From contig CAYNST010000012.1 of NCBI GenBank assembly GCA_964399955.1, forward strand, positions 1 through 53,241: DNA of 53,241 nt. The letters are read 5' to 3'. The DNA is from CAYNST01 sp964399955. GTDB taxonomy: Bacteria > Pseudomonadota > Gammaproteobacteria > Pseudomonadales > Cellvibrionaceae. A model generated the notes under the pieces. It worked only from the letters and a program-made list of their open reading frames with translations, did not search any database and was not told the DNA's origin. A program made the translations under genes and the position numbers. Below are positions 14,509-23,646 of this stretch, one piece after another (the stretch's first letter is position 1; each line of letters opens with the position of its first letter).

Positions 14509-16942
14509 CAGCGCGGTGCTCTCCACGGCGAGTTGCTATCACTGCGGCTTGCCGGCGGTCTTTGCCCAGCGGGCCCAGGTGCAGGGGCAGATGCGCGACT
14601 TTTGCTGCATCGGCTGCCGTGCCGTGTCCGAGGCGATCAGCGCCGGCGGGCTGGGCGATTTTTACCGCTTTCGCGAACAGGACAGCGTCAAACCCGGTTC
14701 GGCCGGCGACTTCACGGTCTATGATCAAGCGGCTGTACAGGGCGACTTTGTCAGCGATGGCGATAATGGCCTGCGTCAGGCGCGCCTGTACATCAACGGC
14801 ATCACTTGCGCTGCCTGTGTCTGGCTCTTGGAGGGCTATCTTCTCAAACTGCCCGGAGTCAAAGCACTGAGGGTCAACGCCAGCAGCCATCAGGCAACCC
14901 TGGCCTTTGACCCGGACCGCGTGCGGCTGAGCGAGGTTTTCCAGCGTTTCGCCGATATCGGCTTCCAGGCCGCACCGCTGTTGGCGCAAACCCAGCGCGA
15001 CGCCTGGCTGAAGCAACGCAAGGAAGACCTATTGCGCCTGGGGGTGGCCGGCATCGGTATGATGCAGGCGGGCATGATGTCCATGGGGCTGCACGCCGGC
15101 GAAATTCAGGGTATTGAGTCCAACTGGCAGTATCTTCTGCGTTGGGCCTGTCTGATATTGACACTGCCGGTGTTGCTCTACAGTGCGCAGCCGTTTTTCA
15201 CTGCAAGCCTGCGGGCGCTGCGCACCCGGCATCTGGTGATGGATGTTCCGGTGTCACTGGCGCTGATTCTGGCCTTTGCCGCCAGTGCCGCAGCCACCGT
15301 CTCCGGCACCGGCGATGTCTATTTCGATTCGGTGGGAATGTTCACGTTTTTCCTGCTGCTTGGCCGCTATCTGGAAAAACAGACCCGTTTCAGGAATCTG
15401 ATGGCATCCGCCCGCCAGGCCCAGCTTCTGCCACTGACTGCGGAAGTTGAAGACGAGCAGGGTGCGCGCACGGTCGCCGTCAAGCAACTGGTGCCCGGCG
15501 ACCGGGTTCGGGTTGCCGCCGGTGCCACCTTCCCCTGCGACGGTGTGCTGTTGGAAGGGCACACCGAGGTCACCGAAGCCGTTATCACCGGCGAGGCCCT
15601 GCCGCTGCAGAAACAACCCGGGGACGCGGTGATTGCCGGCAGTATGAACGGCAGTGCTCCGGTCCTGCTGCAGGCCTCCGCCGTGGGTGAGGGCACCCGT
15701 CTGGCGGCGATCGAAGGCCTCATTGAGCAAAGCGAACTGCGCCGCCCACGGCAGGTAGCCCTGGCCGACAAACTGGCCGCCAAATTCGTGGCTCGGGTGC
15801 TGGTCATCTCCGTCATTACTTACCTCTTCTGGTATTTTTATCAGCCTTCCAGAGCGCTGTGGGTGACCCTGTCCGTGCTGGTGGTCACCTGCCCCTGCGC
15901 ACTGTCACTGGCTACACCCACTGTGCTGACCGCAGCCGTCAATCGGCTGCGGCGCCTGGGTATATTGGTCACCGGCGACCAGACGCTGGAGACGCTGACC
16001 AAAGTCAATCACGTGGTATTCGACAAGACGGGCACCCTGACCGAGGGGCAGTTGCACCTGGCCGAGGTGCGGCTGCTTGGCTCGCAGACGCGGGAGGAGG
16101 TTTTGACAGTGGCTGCGGCTTTGGAGGAGGGCAGCGCCCACCCCATCGCCCGCGCGTTTGTCGACTACGCCGTGGGTCTGCCGGTGCAGGAGCGCAATGT
16201 CAGTCTGGGGCAGGGCGTGGCCGGCCGTATCGACGGCAGCGTGTATCGGCTCGGCACCCCGGCCTTTGCGCTCGGCGGCGCGGATCAGCCGGCCTATCCC
16301 TGCGCCGGTCTCTGGCTGCTGTTGTCATGCAACAATCGCCCCTGCGCCTGGGTCAGGCTGCAGGATCGCCTCCGACCTTGCGCGGCAGAGGCCGTGGCCA
16401 CACTCAAGGCCGGCGGTATGGCAGTGACCCTGCTGAGCGGTGACCGGCGGGAGAATGTCGCCGGCATAGCGGATCAGCTGGGTATCGCAGACTGGCACAG
16501 CGATCTGTTGCCGGAGCAAAAACTGGATCGTCTGGCGGCCTTGCAAAGCGGCGGCGCACGGGTGTTCATGATTGGCGACGGCATCAACGATGTGCCGGTG
16601 CTGGCCGCCGCCGACGTCTCCTGTGCCATGGGCTCGGGTACGGAGCTGGCGCAGACCAAAGCAGACTGCGTTCTGATCAATGAAGACCTGCGCCACTTGC
16701 CCCGGCTGCTCAGCATTGCCCAGCGCACCCGCCAGATTGTTCGGCAGAATCTCACCTGGACGCTGATCTACAACATCACCGCCTTGCCCCTGGCCATGGC
16801 CGGCCTGGTTCCGCCCTGGCTTGCTGCTATTGGTATGTCGGCAAGTTCACTGGTGGTGGTGCTCAACGCGCTGCGGGTTGGGCGCACCCGCTTGCCGGTG
16901 TCCGCTTCCGGCCCGACCGGCTTGCAAGAGGTTTACCCATGA
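14501..16942 (+). CDS. ccoI: Copper-transporting P-type ATPase for cbb3 assembly
   Basis: CcoI (FixI, CopA2-like) moves Cu(I) across the inner membrane for delivery to the CuB site of CcoN. The 813-residue protein has an N-terminal cysteine region (SCYHC at 11-15 and FCCIGC further on), a heavy-metal domain GITCAAC with Cys103 and Cys106, the membrane copper motif Cys464-Pro-Cys466, the phosphorylated Asp508 in DKTGTLT, and GDGIND near 693. I choose the GTG at 14501, eight bases inside ccoH, because the product then starts close to the cysteine region; the frame is open 16 codons further up. It overlaps ccoS by ATGA. Confidence 0.95.
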   Translation: MTDSAVLSTASCYHCGLPAVFAQRAQVQGQMRDFCCIGCRAVSEAISAGGLGDFYRFREQDSVKPGSAGDFTVYDQAAVQGDFVSDGDNGLRQARLYINGITCAACVWLLEGYLLKLPGVKALRVNASSHQATLAFDPDRVRLSEVFQRFADIGFQAAPLLAQTQRDAWLKQRKEDLLRLGVAGIGMMQAGMMSMGLHAGEIQGIESNWQYLLRWACLILTLPVLLYSAQPFFTASLRALRTRHLVMDVPVSLALILAFAASAAATVSGTGDVYFDSVGMFTFFLLLGRYLEKQTRFRNLMASARQAQLLPLTAEVEDEQGARTVAVKQLVPGDRVRVAAGATFPCDGVLLEGHTEVTEAVITGEALPLQKQPGDAVIAGSMNGSAPVLLQASAVGEGTRLAAIEGLIEQSELRRPRQVALADKLAAKFVARVLVISVITYLFWYFYQPSRALWVTLSVLVVTCPCALSLATPTVLTAAVNRLRRLGILVTGDQTLETLTKVNHVVFDKTGTLTEGQLHLAEVRLLGSQTREEVLTVAAALEEGSAHPIARAFVDYAVGLPVQERNVSLGQGVAGRIDGSVYRLGTPAFALGGADQPAYPCAGLWLLLSCNNRPCAWVRLQDRLRPCAAEAVATLKAGGMAVTLLSGDRRENVAGIADQLGIADWHSDLLPEQKLDRLAALQSGGARVFMIGDGINDVPVLAAADVSCAMGSGTELAQTKADCVLINEDLRHLPRLLSIAQRTRQIVRQNLTWTLIYNITALPLAMAGLVPPWLAAIGMSASSLVVVLNALRVGRTRLPVSASGPTGLQEVYP

Positions 16943-17184
16943 ATAGCCTGTATATTCTGATTCCCCTGGCGGTTGTGCTGGTGGTAATTGCCCTGCGCCT
17001 GTTTGTCTGGGCGGTGCGCAACGGCCAGTACGATGACCTGGAGATGGAGGGGCGACGCATTCTTTTTGATGAGCAGACCGGTCCGGCCGACCCTCCATCG
17101 CCTGCAATCGGCAGGGAAGTAGGCACGGATAGCCAAACGGCAGAGGCCAAAGGCGTTGCACAGCCCGACTGCTCCGATAAATGA
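16939..17184 (+). CDS. ccoS: cbb3 assembly protein CcoS
   Basis: CcoS is a small single-span protein required for cofactor insertion into cbb3 oxidase. The 81-residue product has one membrane helix (about residues 3-26) followed by the family motif NGQYDDLEMEGRRILFD, then a hydrophilic tail longer than in many relatives. ATGA overlaps link it to ccoI upstream and to the TauE-type gene downstream. Confidence 0.93.
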   Translation: MNSLYILIPLAVVLVVIALRLFVWAVRNGQYDDLEMEGRRILFDEQTGPADPPSPAIGREVGTDSQTAEAKGVAQPDCSDK

Positions 17185-17921
17185 CTCAGACCTTGGCGGG
17201 ACAGATATTGGCGGCGTGGGTCCTGGGGCTGTTCGGCGCCGGGCACTGTTTGAGCATGTGCGGTGGCATCATGGGTGCGCTGACGATGCGCACCGGTGGT
17301 TCATCCGCCAGGCGCCTGTCGATCATGCTGGGCTACAACGGCGGTCGAATTTTCAGCTACTGCTTGCTGGGCGTGCTGGCGGCCGGTGTGGTTGCCGCCT
17401 TGCCGGGTACGGGTCTGCCCCTGGGGCGAACGCTGGCCGGGCTGTTGCTGGTGGCCATGGGGCTTTATCTGGCGCACTGGTGGCGCGGCCTGGTAAAGCT
17501 TGAAAAGCTCGGTTACGTTTTTTGGGCGCGCATCAAGCCGCTGGGTGATCGCCTGCTGCCCGTTTCCACGGTGCCCCGCGCATTCGGGTTTGGCATGGTC
17601 TGGGGCTGGCTGCCCTGCGGTTTGATCTACTCGGCATTGGCCTACGCGGCGGTGCAGTCTTCGGCCTGGGCGGGCGGGGCCATCATGCTGGCCTTTGGGC
17701 TGGGCACGCTGCCTGCGGTGTTGTTGGGCGGCGTGGCGGCGAATTGGCTGGGCAGGACCCTGGCGCGCCCGGGACTGCGGAGGGTGTTTGCCCTGGCCTA
17801 CATCCTGTTTGGGTTGTGGACCATTGCTGCGGCCTGGCAACACGCCGGTCATGCTCATCATCAGCCGGCTTCAGAACTCGGCGAGCCGGCTATGGGTGAG
17901 CCGCATCACCACCATCACTGA
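17181..17921 (+). CDS. TauE/SafE (UreH-like) membrane protein with histidine tail
   Basis: This 246-residue inner-membrane protein has about six hydrophobic segments and belongs to the sulfite-exporter TauE/SafE or UreH-like group commonly found after ccoS. It begins with the conserved GLFGAGHCLSMCGGIMGAL (residues 16-34), with two cysteines, and has a GWLPCGLIYSAL motif near 142-153. Both are typical of proteins thought to handle copper or thiol chemistry rather than sulfite. The last part is histidine-rich and ends in five histidines, a likely metal-binding tail. The four-base overlap with ccoS says it is made with the cbb3 assembly factors. The exact role is inferred, not known. Confidence 0.82.
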   Translation: MTQTLAGQILAAWVLGLFGAGHCLSMCGGIMGALTMRTGGSSARRLSIMLGYNGGRIFSYCLLGVLAAGVVAALPGTGLPLGRTLAGLLLVAMGLYLAHWWRGLVKLEKLGYVFWARIKPLGDRLLPVSTVPRAFGFGMVWGWLPCGLIYSALAYAAVQSSAWAGGAIMLAFGLGTLPAVLLGGVAANWLGRTLARPGLRRVFALAYILFGLWTIAAAWQHAGHAHHQPASELGEPAMGEPHHHHH

Positions 17922-17922
17922 T

Positions 17923-17941
17923 TGGGTTGCGCGCCAACCCA
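17923..17941. terminator. Hairpin between convergent TauE-type gene and nth
   Basis: TGGGTTG (17923-17929), loop CGCGC, CAACCCA (17935-17941). It sits in the 51-base gap between two convergent genes and could stop transcription from either side, though only short T-rich stretches follow. Confidence 0.4.
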
Positions 17942-17972
17942 GGCTTTCATTGCTTATCCGCGGACTGCGGCT

Positions 17973-18635
17973 CTATGCTTTTCGCGTCAGCTTGGGCTTC
18001 TTACGGTCCGGGTAGCAGGCACGGCATAATGGGCACAAAGTGCCATCGCAGCCGCGCGCACTGCAGTACTCGCGCCCGTAGTAGATAATCTGCAGGTGCA
18101 GGTCAATCCAGCGCTCTTTGGGAAACAGGCGCTTGAGGTCCCTTTCTGTTTCCGCGACGTTTTTGCCGGAGCTCAGACCCCAGCGCTGCGCCAGGCGGTG
18201 AATGTGGGTATCTACGGCAAAGGCCGGCACGCCAAAGGCCTGCGCCATGACCACGCTTGCGGTCTTGTGGCCCACGCCCGGCAGGGACTCCAGCGCCTCA
18301 AAGCTCGCCGGGACCTGGCCGTGGTAATCGCGCACCAAAATCTCCGACAGCCCGCGAATGGCCCGCGCTTTTTGCGGCGCAAGGCCGCAGGGACGGATAA
18401 CCTCCTGAATGGCTTCTACCGGTAGCTGCGCCATGGCCTGCGGCGTGTCCGCCAAAGCCCACAGTTTGGGCGTAATCAGATTGACCCGGGCATCGGTGCA
18501 CTGGGCGGATAACAGCACGGCCACCAGCAGGGTGTAGCTGTCTTTGTGGTCCAGCGGAATAGGTGGCGCCGGGTAAAGCTCTGCCAGGGTCTGCGCCACC
18601 AGCGCCGCACGCTGACGTTTGTTGGGGCCGCTCAC
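17973..18635 (-). CDS. nth: Endonuclease III-family DNA glycosylase
   Basis: Endonuclease III removes oxidised pyrimidines and nicks the abasic site. The 220-residue product has the helix-hairpin-helix LPGVGHKTASVV near residues 117-128 with the catalytic lysine, and the catalytic aspartate in FAVDTHIHRL near 139-148. The C-terminus has a cysteine group reading CSARGCDGTLCPLCRAC, which differs from the usual Cys-X6-Cys-X2-Cys-X5-Cys iron-sulfur pattern. It lies next to dapC, with a four-base overlap, not in an rnf operon as in many gammaproteobacteria. Its upstream partners on the minus strand are dapC, glnD and map. The family is secure; substrate range is not. Confidence 0.88.
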   Translation of the reverse strand: MSGPNKRQRAALVAQTLAELYPAPPIPLDHKDSYTLLVAVLLSAQCTDARVNLITPKLWALADTPQAMAQLPVEAIQEVIRPCGLAPQKARAIRGLSEILVRDYHGQVPASFEALESLPGVGHKTASVVMAQAFGVPAFAVDTHIHRLAQRWGLSSGKNVAETERDLKRLFPKERWIDLHLQIIYYGREYCSARGCDGTLCPLCRACYPDRKKPKLTRKA

Positions 18636-19834
18636 CGCGTGAGTGACGCCACAAACCGGCGAATCCGCTCAGCCGCTTCCACGCATTCATCCAGGTTGGC
18701 CACCAGCGCCATGCGCACGTGGTTGCGGCCGGGATTGCCGCTTTGTGTTTCCCGGGCCAGGTACTGCCCCGGCAAGACAGTCACATTTTGCTCGGCAAAC
18801 AACCGCTGGGTAAACAATTGATCATCCACAGGGGTTCTGGGCCAGAGGTAAAAACCGGCCTCGGGCAGGTCAAAGTCCAAAACATCCTCCAGGAGGCTTG
18901 CTACCGCCTGAAACTTTTGCCGATACAAGGCCCGGTTTGCGACGACATGCGTCTCGTCCTGCCAGGCCGCGACGCTGGCAATCTGAGTGGGAACGGGCAG
19001 AGCGCAGCCCTGATAGGTGCGATATTGGAGGAAGCGGCTCAACACCTGAGCATCACCGGCCACAAAACCGGAACGCAGGCCGGGCAGATTGGAGCGCTTT
19101 GAGAGGCTGTGAAAGACCACGCAGCGAGCGTAGTCGGTGCGGCCCATCTGGCTGCACACCTGCAACAGGCCCACCGGCGGGGCCAGTTCGTCCGGGTATA
19201 GCTCGGAGTAACACTCGTCGCTGGCAATGATGAAGTCGTAGCAATCCGCCAGCTCAATAACCTGCTTCCAGACTGCCTCCGACAAAACTTTGCCTGTGGG
19301 GTTGCCGGGCGAGCAAAGGTACAGAAGCTGACACTCCTTCCATACCTGTTCGGGCACGGCGGCAAAATCCGGGATGAAGTCACGGTCTTGGGTACAGTCA
19401 AGAAAGTATGGCTCTGCACCGGCAAGCAGCGCGGCGCCCTCGTAAATTTGATAAAAAGGGTTGGGCATGACCACCTTGGCGGCGGGCACCGCCGTTACGC
19501 AGGCCTGGGCAAAGGCAAACAGCGCTTCACGCGTTCCGGCCACCGGCAACACCTGATGCTCCGGGTCCAGGGCGCCCGCCGGGAGCCGGAAGCGCCGACT
19601 TGCCCAGGCAGCAATCGCCTGGCGCAGCTCGGGCAGGCCTTTGGTTAGAGGGTATTGTGAGAGGGTGGCCAGTGAATCGGCCAAGGCCTGTATCACCAGC
19701 GCCGGCGGTGGATGCTTGGGCTCGCCGATAGACAGTGCAATATGTTGCAAGTCAGCCGGTGGCCGGTGCCCGGCTTTGAGTTTGGCGAGTTTTTCGAAAG
19801 GGTAGGCTTGCAGGCGGTCCAGGTGTTGGTTCAT
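18632..19834 (-). CDS. dapC: Succinyldiaminopimelate aminotransferase
   Basis: DapC makes N-succinyl-LL-2,6-diaminopimelate precursor for lysine and peptidoglycan, using pyridoxal phosphate. The 400-residue product is a fold-type I aminotransferase with the PLP lysine in HSLSKRSNLPGLRSG near residues 234-248, the CSPGNPTGKVLS motif near 173-184, and a DECYSELYPDE stretch near 205-215. Many class I aminotransferases look alike, but the position directly downstream of glnD and map next to rpsB is that of dapC in Pseudomonas. It ends four bases into nth and begins two bases after glnD. Confidence 0.88.
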   Translation of the reverse strand: MNQHLDRLQAYPFEKLAKLKAGHRPPADLQHIALSIGEPKHPPPALVIQALADSLATLSQYPLTKGLPELRQAIAAWASRRFRLPAGALDPEHQVLPVAGTREALFAFAQACVTAVPAAKVVMPNPFYQIYEGAALLAGAEPYFLDCTQDRDFIPDFAAVPEQVWKECQLLYLCSPGNPTGKVLSEAVWKQVIELADCYDFIIASDECYSELYPDELAPPVGLLQVCSQMGRTDYARCVVFHSLSKRSNLPGLRSGFVAGDAQVLSRFLQYRTYQGCALPVPTQIASVAAWQDETHVVANRALYRQKFQAVASLLEDVLDFDLPEAGFYLWPRTPVDDQLFTQRLFAEQNVTVLPGQYLARETQSGNPGRNHVRMALVANLDECVEAAERIRRFVASLTR

Positions 19835-19836
19835 GG

Positions 19837-22533
19837 TCAGATATCTTGTTCTACTTGCAGGTCAAGCTTGCGGCAGATGGTATTTTGCAGATCCTCGCAA
19901 AGCTTGGGGTCACTCAAGGGGTTCTTGTTGCTGTCGGTAATGAAAAATACGTCTTCTACCCGCTCGCCCAGAGTGGAAATCTTGGCGGTTTGCAATTGCA
20001 CGCCGAAATCCATGAAGATTCGACCGATAGTGGCCAGCAGGCCCGGCCGGTCGGGGCTGGTTACCTCCAGCACGGTCACCATGGCGTTGGCGTCATTGTG
20101 CAGGCTGGTGCGCGTGGGTGTGGCCATCTGCTTGAGCTGGCGGGGGGTGCGACGGCGAACCACATCCGAATAGCGGTCCACCAGCTCCAGTTCGTCTGCC
20201 AGTGCCTTGTGCACCATGCCAATGCGCTGCGGGTCGTCCCCCAGGGGCCGGTAGTTTTCATCCAGCACGTAAAAGGTATCCAGGGTATAACCGCCTTTGG
20301 AATTGTAGATGCGGGCGTCCTGAATGTTGAAGCCCAGTTGGGCCAGGGCAGTGGCCACGGCCACGAAGACGTTGTTGCTGGTCTTGACGCGAATGAAAAT
20401 TTGGGTCGCGCCTTCCCACGGCGGGTTGCGCGAGTCGCGGATCAGCAGCATCGGCTCTGTCCAGCGGTGATTGGCAATGGCCAGGGTTTGCCAGGCAATG
20501 TCCGGCGCGCTCTCACGCAAAAAATAGTCTTTGGGCATCTCTTCCCAAATGGCCCGCACCGCCTGCTCCTGCAAACCGTTGCCCAGCAGCTCTATCAGAG
20601 CCTGCTCCTGGGTCTCTTCGACTATTTCTATTTGATCAATGGTGTTTTCCAGGCCTCGCCGCAGAGCGCTTTTGGTGGAGTAGTACAGCTGGCGTATCAG
20701 ACTGGCGCGCCAACTGTTCCAGATATCGGGATTGGTGCCGCACATATCCGCGACCGTCAAGACATACAGGTAATCAAGGTGGGTCTGGTCACCCACCTCC
20801 AAGGCAAAGTTATAGATAACGTCGGGGTCGGATATGTCTTTTTTCTGTGACACGTAGGACATCAGCAGGTGTTTGCGCACCAGCCAGCTGACCAGGCGCG
20901 TATCTCGCGGACTTAAACCGTGCTGCTGGCAGAAGAGTTCGGCATCCACCGCGCCCAGATCCGAGTGGTCGCCGCCGCGGCCCTTGCCAATGTCGTGATA
21001 AAGGGCGGCAATGTAGAGCAGTTCAGGCTGAGTGAGGTGGTTGACGATTTCCGCCGCCAGCGGGAACAGCTCCTCTGCGCTTTTGTTGCGGAAGCGGCGG
21101 ATGTTCTTGATGACCAGCAGGGTATGGGCGTCCACCGTGTAGCGATGAAAAAGATCGTGCTGCATCTGCCCGGTTATTTTTTCAAATTCCGGCAGATAAC
21201 GCCCCAGAATGCCGTAACGTTTCATGCGTCGCAGCTGGGTAACCAAGCCCCGCTCCAGTTTTAGCAGCCGCAGGAAAAGCTGGTTGATATCCGGGTTGGA
21301 GCGGAAGCGATCGTCGATGAGGTTCCGGCTTTCCCGAATCAGCCGAATGGTCTGTGAGCACACGCCCTGGATATTCGGGTCTTCGCCCATGCGCACAAAG
21401 ATGTCCATCAGGGCGGCCGGGTTCTGCTCAAATACTTTTTCGTGGATAACTTCAATGCAGCCGTCGCGCAGTTGAAAGTCGTTGTTGATGGGCTCCACAA
21501 CGTGGGGTTTGATGCGGTCGTTGATCTTCTCGTCCAACACGCGCAGCAGTACATCGTTTAGCTCACGCAGGGCCAGTACAGTGCGGTAATACTCGTGCAT
21601 AAACTGCTCAACGGCCAGCCCGCGCTCGTTGTCGCGGTAGCCAAACAGCTTGGCCAGTTCACGCTGGTACTCAAACAACAGCCGCTCTTCGGACCGCTTG
21701 GCCAATCGGTGCAGCCCGTAGCGTACCCGCCAGAGGAAGGCTTCGCCCTTGCGCAGCAACCCGAACTCCAACTCGGTGAAGAAGCTTTTGCCTTCAAGTT
21801 GCAGCAGTGTTTGCACCGAGTAAAAGCGTTTGGCTACCCAGTTGATGGTTTGAATATCACGCAGACCGCCGGGCGATTTCTTGATGTTGGGCTCAAGGTC
21901 GCACTCGGTAAAATTATGCTTCTTGTGGCGTTCGTATTGCTCGGCAAGCTTGGCCCGGTAAAACTCGTCGGCCGGCCACATGTGCTCGGGGCCGGTCAGG
22001 GTTTGCAGTTGGTCTCTGAGGCTGTCACTGCCCGCCAGCCGGCGGGATTCGATAAGATTGGTTGCTACGGTGAGATCGCTACGGGCGATTTGCACACACT
22101 CGGCCAGAGTGCGCACGCTGCTGCCAATCTCCAGGCCAATGTCCCACAGGAACGTGATGAAACTTTGGATGTTGTCCGAGTATTTGCTGGCGGCTGCGTT
22201 ATCCAGCAATACCAGCAGGTCAATGTCGGACTTGGGGTGCAGCTCTTTGCGACCATAGCCGCCCACCGCCAGAAGGCTGATGTCCCGGTCCCATTCAAAC
22301 TGATGCCAGGCGTAATGCAGGATCAGGTCTATGAAGGTGGCGCGCTCACTCACCAGAAAGCGGATGTCTTCACCTTCGTCAAAGCGGCAGTCGAAGTGCT
22401 CATTTACGCCGGCTATCGCATTTTTGAATACCGCGATGCTGGGCCTTTCACGCAGCGCCTGCCGAAACAGGTTTTGCTTGAAGAACGTCGGCTGGTAAGG
22501 GAACTCCGGGCAGTTGTCGAAGTTTGAGTTCAT
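19837..22533 (-). CDS. glnD: Bifunctional uridylyltransferase/uridylyl-removing enzyme
   Basis: GlnD senses glutamine and adds or removes UMP on PII proteins, setting nitrogen metabolism. The 898-residue protein has a nucleotidyltransferase domain with GGYGRKELHPKSDIDLLVL near residues 91-109, an HD hydrolase domain with ALYHDIGKGRGGDHSDLG near 508-525, and two C-terminal ACT domains (the last with DRPGLLATIGRIF). All parts expected for activity are present. I start at the ATG at 22533, which shares one base with the map stop codon (TGATG); a TTG one codon earlier is possible. It lies between map and dapC. Confidence 0.96.
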   Translation of the reverse strand: MNSNFDNCPEFPYQPTFFKQNLFRQALRERPSIAVFKNAIAGVNEHFDCRFDEGEDIRFLVSERATFIDLILHYAWHQFEWDRDISLLAVGGYGRKELHPKSDIDLLVLLDNAAASKYSDNIQSFITFLWDIGLEIGSSVRTLAECVQIARSDLTVATNLIESRRLAGSDSLRDQLQTLTGPEHMWPADEFYRAKLAEQYERHKKHNFTECDLEPNIKKSPGGLRDIQTINWVAKRFYSVQTLLQLEGKSFFTELEFGLLRKGEAFLWRVRYGLHRLAKRSEERLLFEYQRELAKLFGYRDNERGLAVEQFMHEYYRTVLALRELNDVLLRVLDEKINDRIKPHVVEPINNDFQLRDGCIEVIHEKVFEQNPAALMDIFVRMGEDPNIQGVCSQTIRLIRESRNLIDDRFRSNPDINQLFLRLLKLERGLVTQLRRMKRYGILGRYLPEFEKITGQMQHDLFHRYTVDAHTLLVIKNIRRFRNKSAEELFPLAAEIVNHLTQPELLYIAALYHDIGKGRGGDHSDLGAVDAELFCQQHGLSPRDTRLVSWLVRKHLLMSYVSQKKDISDPDVIYNFALEVGDQTHLDYLYVLTVADMCGTNPDIWNSWRASLIRQLYYSTKSALRRGLENTIDQIEIVEETQEQALIELLGNGLQEQAVRAIWEEMPKDYFLRESAPDIAWQTLAIANHRWTEPMLLIRDSRNPPWEGATQIFIRVKTSNNVFVAVATALAQLGFNIQDARIYNSKGGYTLDTFYVLDENYRPLGDDPQRIGMVHKALADELELVDRYSDVVRRRTPRQLKQMATPTRTSLHNDANAMVTVLEVTSPDRPGLLATIGRIFMDFGVQLQTAKISTLGERVEDVFFITDSNKNPLSDPKLCEDLQNTICRKLDLQVEQDI

Positions 22534-23312
22534 CAAAAGGCTTCTTCAGTGCGTGCCGTCAAAACTTCTACGCCGGTAGCGGTCACTGCCAGTGTGTGCT
22601 CCCACTGGGCAGAGAGCCGGCCGTCGCGCGTCTCTACGGTCCAGCCGTCGCTTTTCAGTTTGGTTGCCGCCTTGCCCGCGTTGATCATCGGCTCGATGGT
22701 GAAGGTCATCCCTTCAGTCAATGTCATACCGGTGCCGGCAGTGCCATAGTGCATGACCTGAGGATCTTCGTGAAAGATGCGGCCGATACCGTGGCCGCAA
22801 TAGTCGCGGACCACAGTGTAGTAATGCTTCTCGGCATGCTGTTGAATGACCGCGCCGATGTCACCGAGCCGCGCGCCCGGCCGGACCAGATCTATTCCCT
22901 TATAGAGGCACTCCTGCGTTACCTTGACCAGCCGTTCGGCGTGGGGCAGGGGCTTGCCCACAAAAAACATCTTGCTGGTGTCACCATGAAAGCCGTCAGC
23001 AATCACGGTGATGTCAATGTTGATGATGTCGCCACTTCTCAAGACCTTCTTGTCCGAGGGTATGCCGTGACAGACAACCTGATTGACCGAGGTGCAGATG
23101 GACTTCGGGAAGCCTTTATAGTTGAGTGGGGCAGGAATGGCACCCTGCTGCTGGGTAATATAGTCGTGGCACAGCCGGTCCAGCTCCGCCGTGGTTACGC
23201 CGGGCAGTACGTGTGGCTCGATAAATTCCAGTACCTCGGCCGCCTTGCGTCCGGCTACACGCATTTTTTCCACTTCTTCTGGGGTCTTGATCGTCACGGC
23301 CATATCAGTCAA
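22533..23312 (-). CDS. map: Methionine aminopeptidase type I
   Basis: Map removes the N-terminal methionine from new proteins. The 259-residue length is usual. The five metal ligands are visible in context: Asp in NIDITVIADGFHGDTS (two), His in GHGIGRIFHEDP, Glu in FTIEPMIN and Glu in QWEHTLAVT. The start is given as a TTG at 23312 because AGGA lies seven bases before it; the ATG at 23303 (three codons later) has no good ribosome site but is possible. The gene is divergent from rpsB, as is usual, and is followed by glnD with a short overlap. Confidence 0.95.
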   Translation of the reverse strand: MTDMAVTIKTPEEVEKMRVAGRKAAEVLEFIEPHVLPGVTTAELDRLCHDYITQQQGAIPAPLNYKGFPKSICTSVNQVVCHGIPSDKKVLRSGDIINIDITVIADGFHGDTSKMFFVGKPLPHAERLVKVTQECLYKGIDLVRPGARLGDIGAVIQQHAEKHYYTVVRDYCGHGIGRIFHEDPQVMHYGTAGTGMTLTEGMTFTIEPMINAGKAATKLKSDGWTVETRDGRLSAQWEHTLAVTATGVEVLTARTEEAF

Positions 23313-23646
23313 CTATTGGTCCTGTACGCGGATTGCGGCGGGGCAAATCGTTGCGCGCGGCAAAACGATAGGTGCTGCGCCGGTGGAGGGGTCTCTTTGG
23401 CTTCATTCTAAACCATCCGCCCGGGAGAAACATCCTGCGCAGCCTGTCTGCCCGTTGGACCGTAAATCGAGCCGGTGGTTTAACTTTGACAGGCTTTGTG
23501 GTATAAAGCGCGCCCTGCCATTGCGGCAGGACCTAGAATGCGACAGTTTCATAAACCACACACGTGTCGACACACCTGGCTGGGTGCCTTTTCAAGGGTT
23601 GGTCGGTGGGACGCGTGGAGGCCTAACCCATCTACAGGAATTGACT
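23313..23646 (+). promoter_or_regulatory. map-rpsB intergenic region and rpsB leader
   Basis: This 334-base gap has an extended -10 element TGG-TATAAA (23499-23507) followed at once by GCGCGCCC, a G+C-rich discriminator typical of promoters under ppGpp control. A TTGACA lies at 23486-23491, only ten bases from the -10, so it is not a normal -35. The leader of about 130 bases starts with a CCTGCC/GGCAGG hairpin (23514-23530). In E. coli this interval carries the t44/rpsB leader RNA through which S2 controls its own synthesis; the same is plausible here. Confidence 0.6.

Noticed and set aside
17904..17921. Terminal pentahistidine as a cloning tag
   Set aside because: It continues a natural His-rich tail inside an operon overlap context, and no vector sequence follows.
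23486..23507. TTGACA plus TATAAA as a classical rpsB promoter
   Set aside because: The spacer is only ten bases; the extended -10 is the better explanation.
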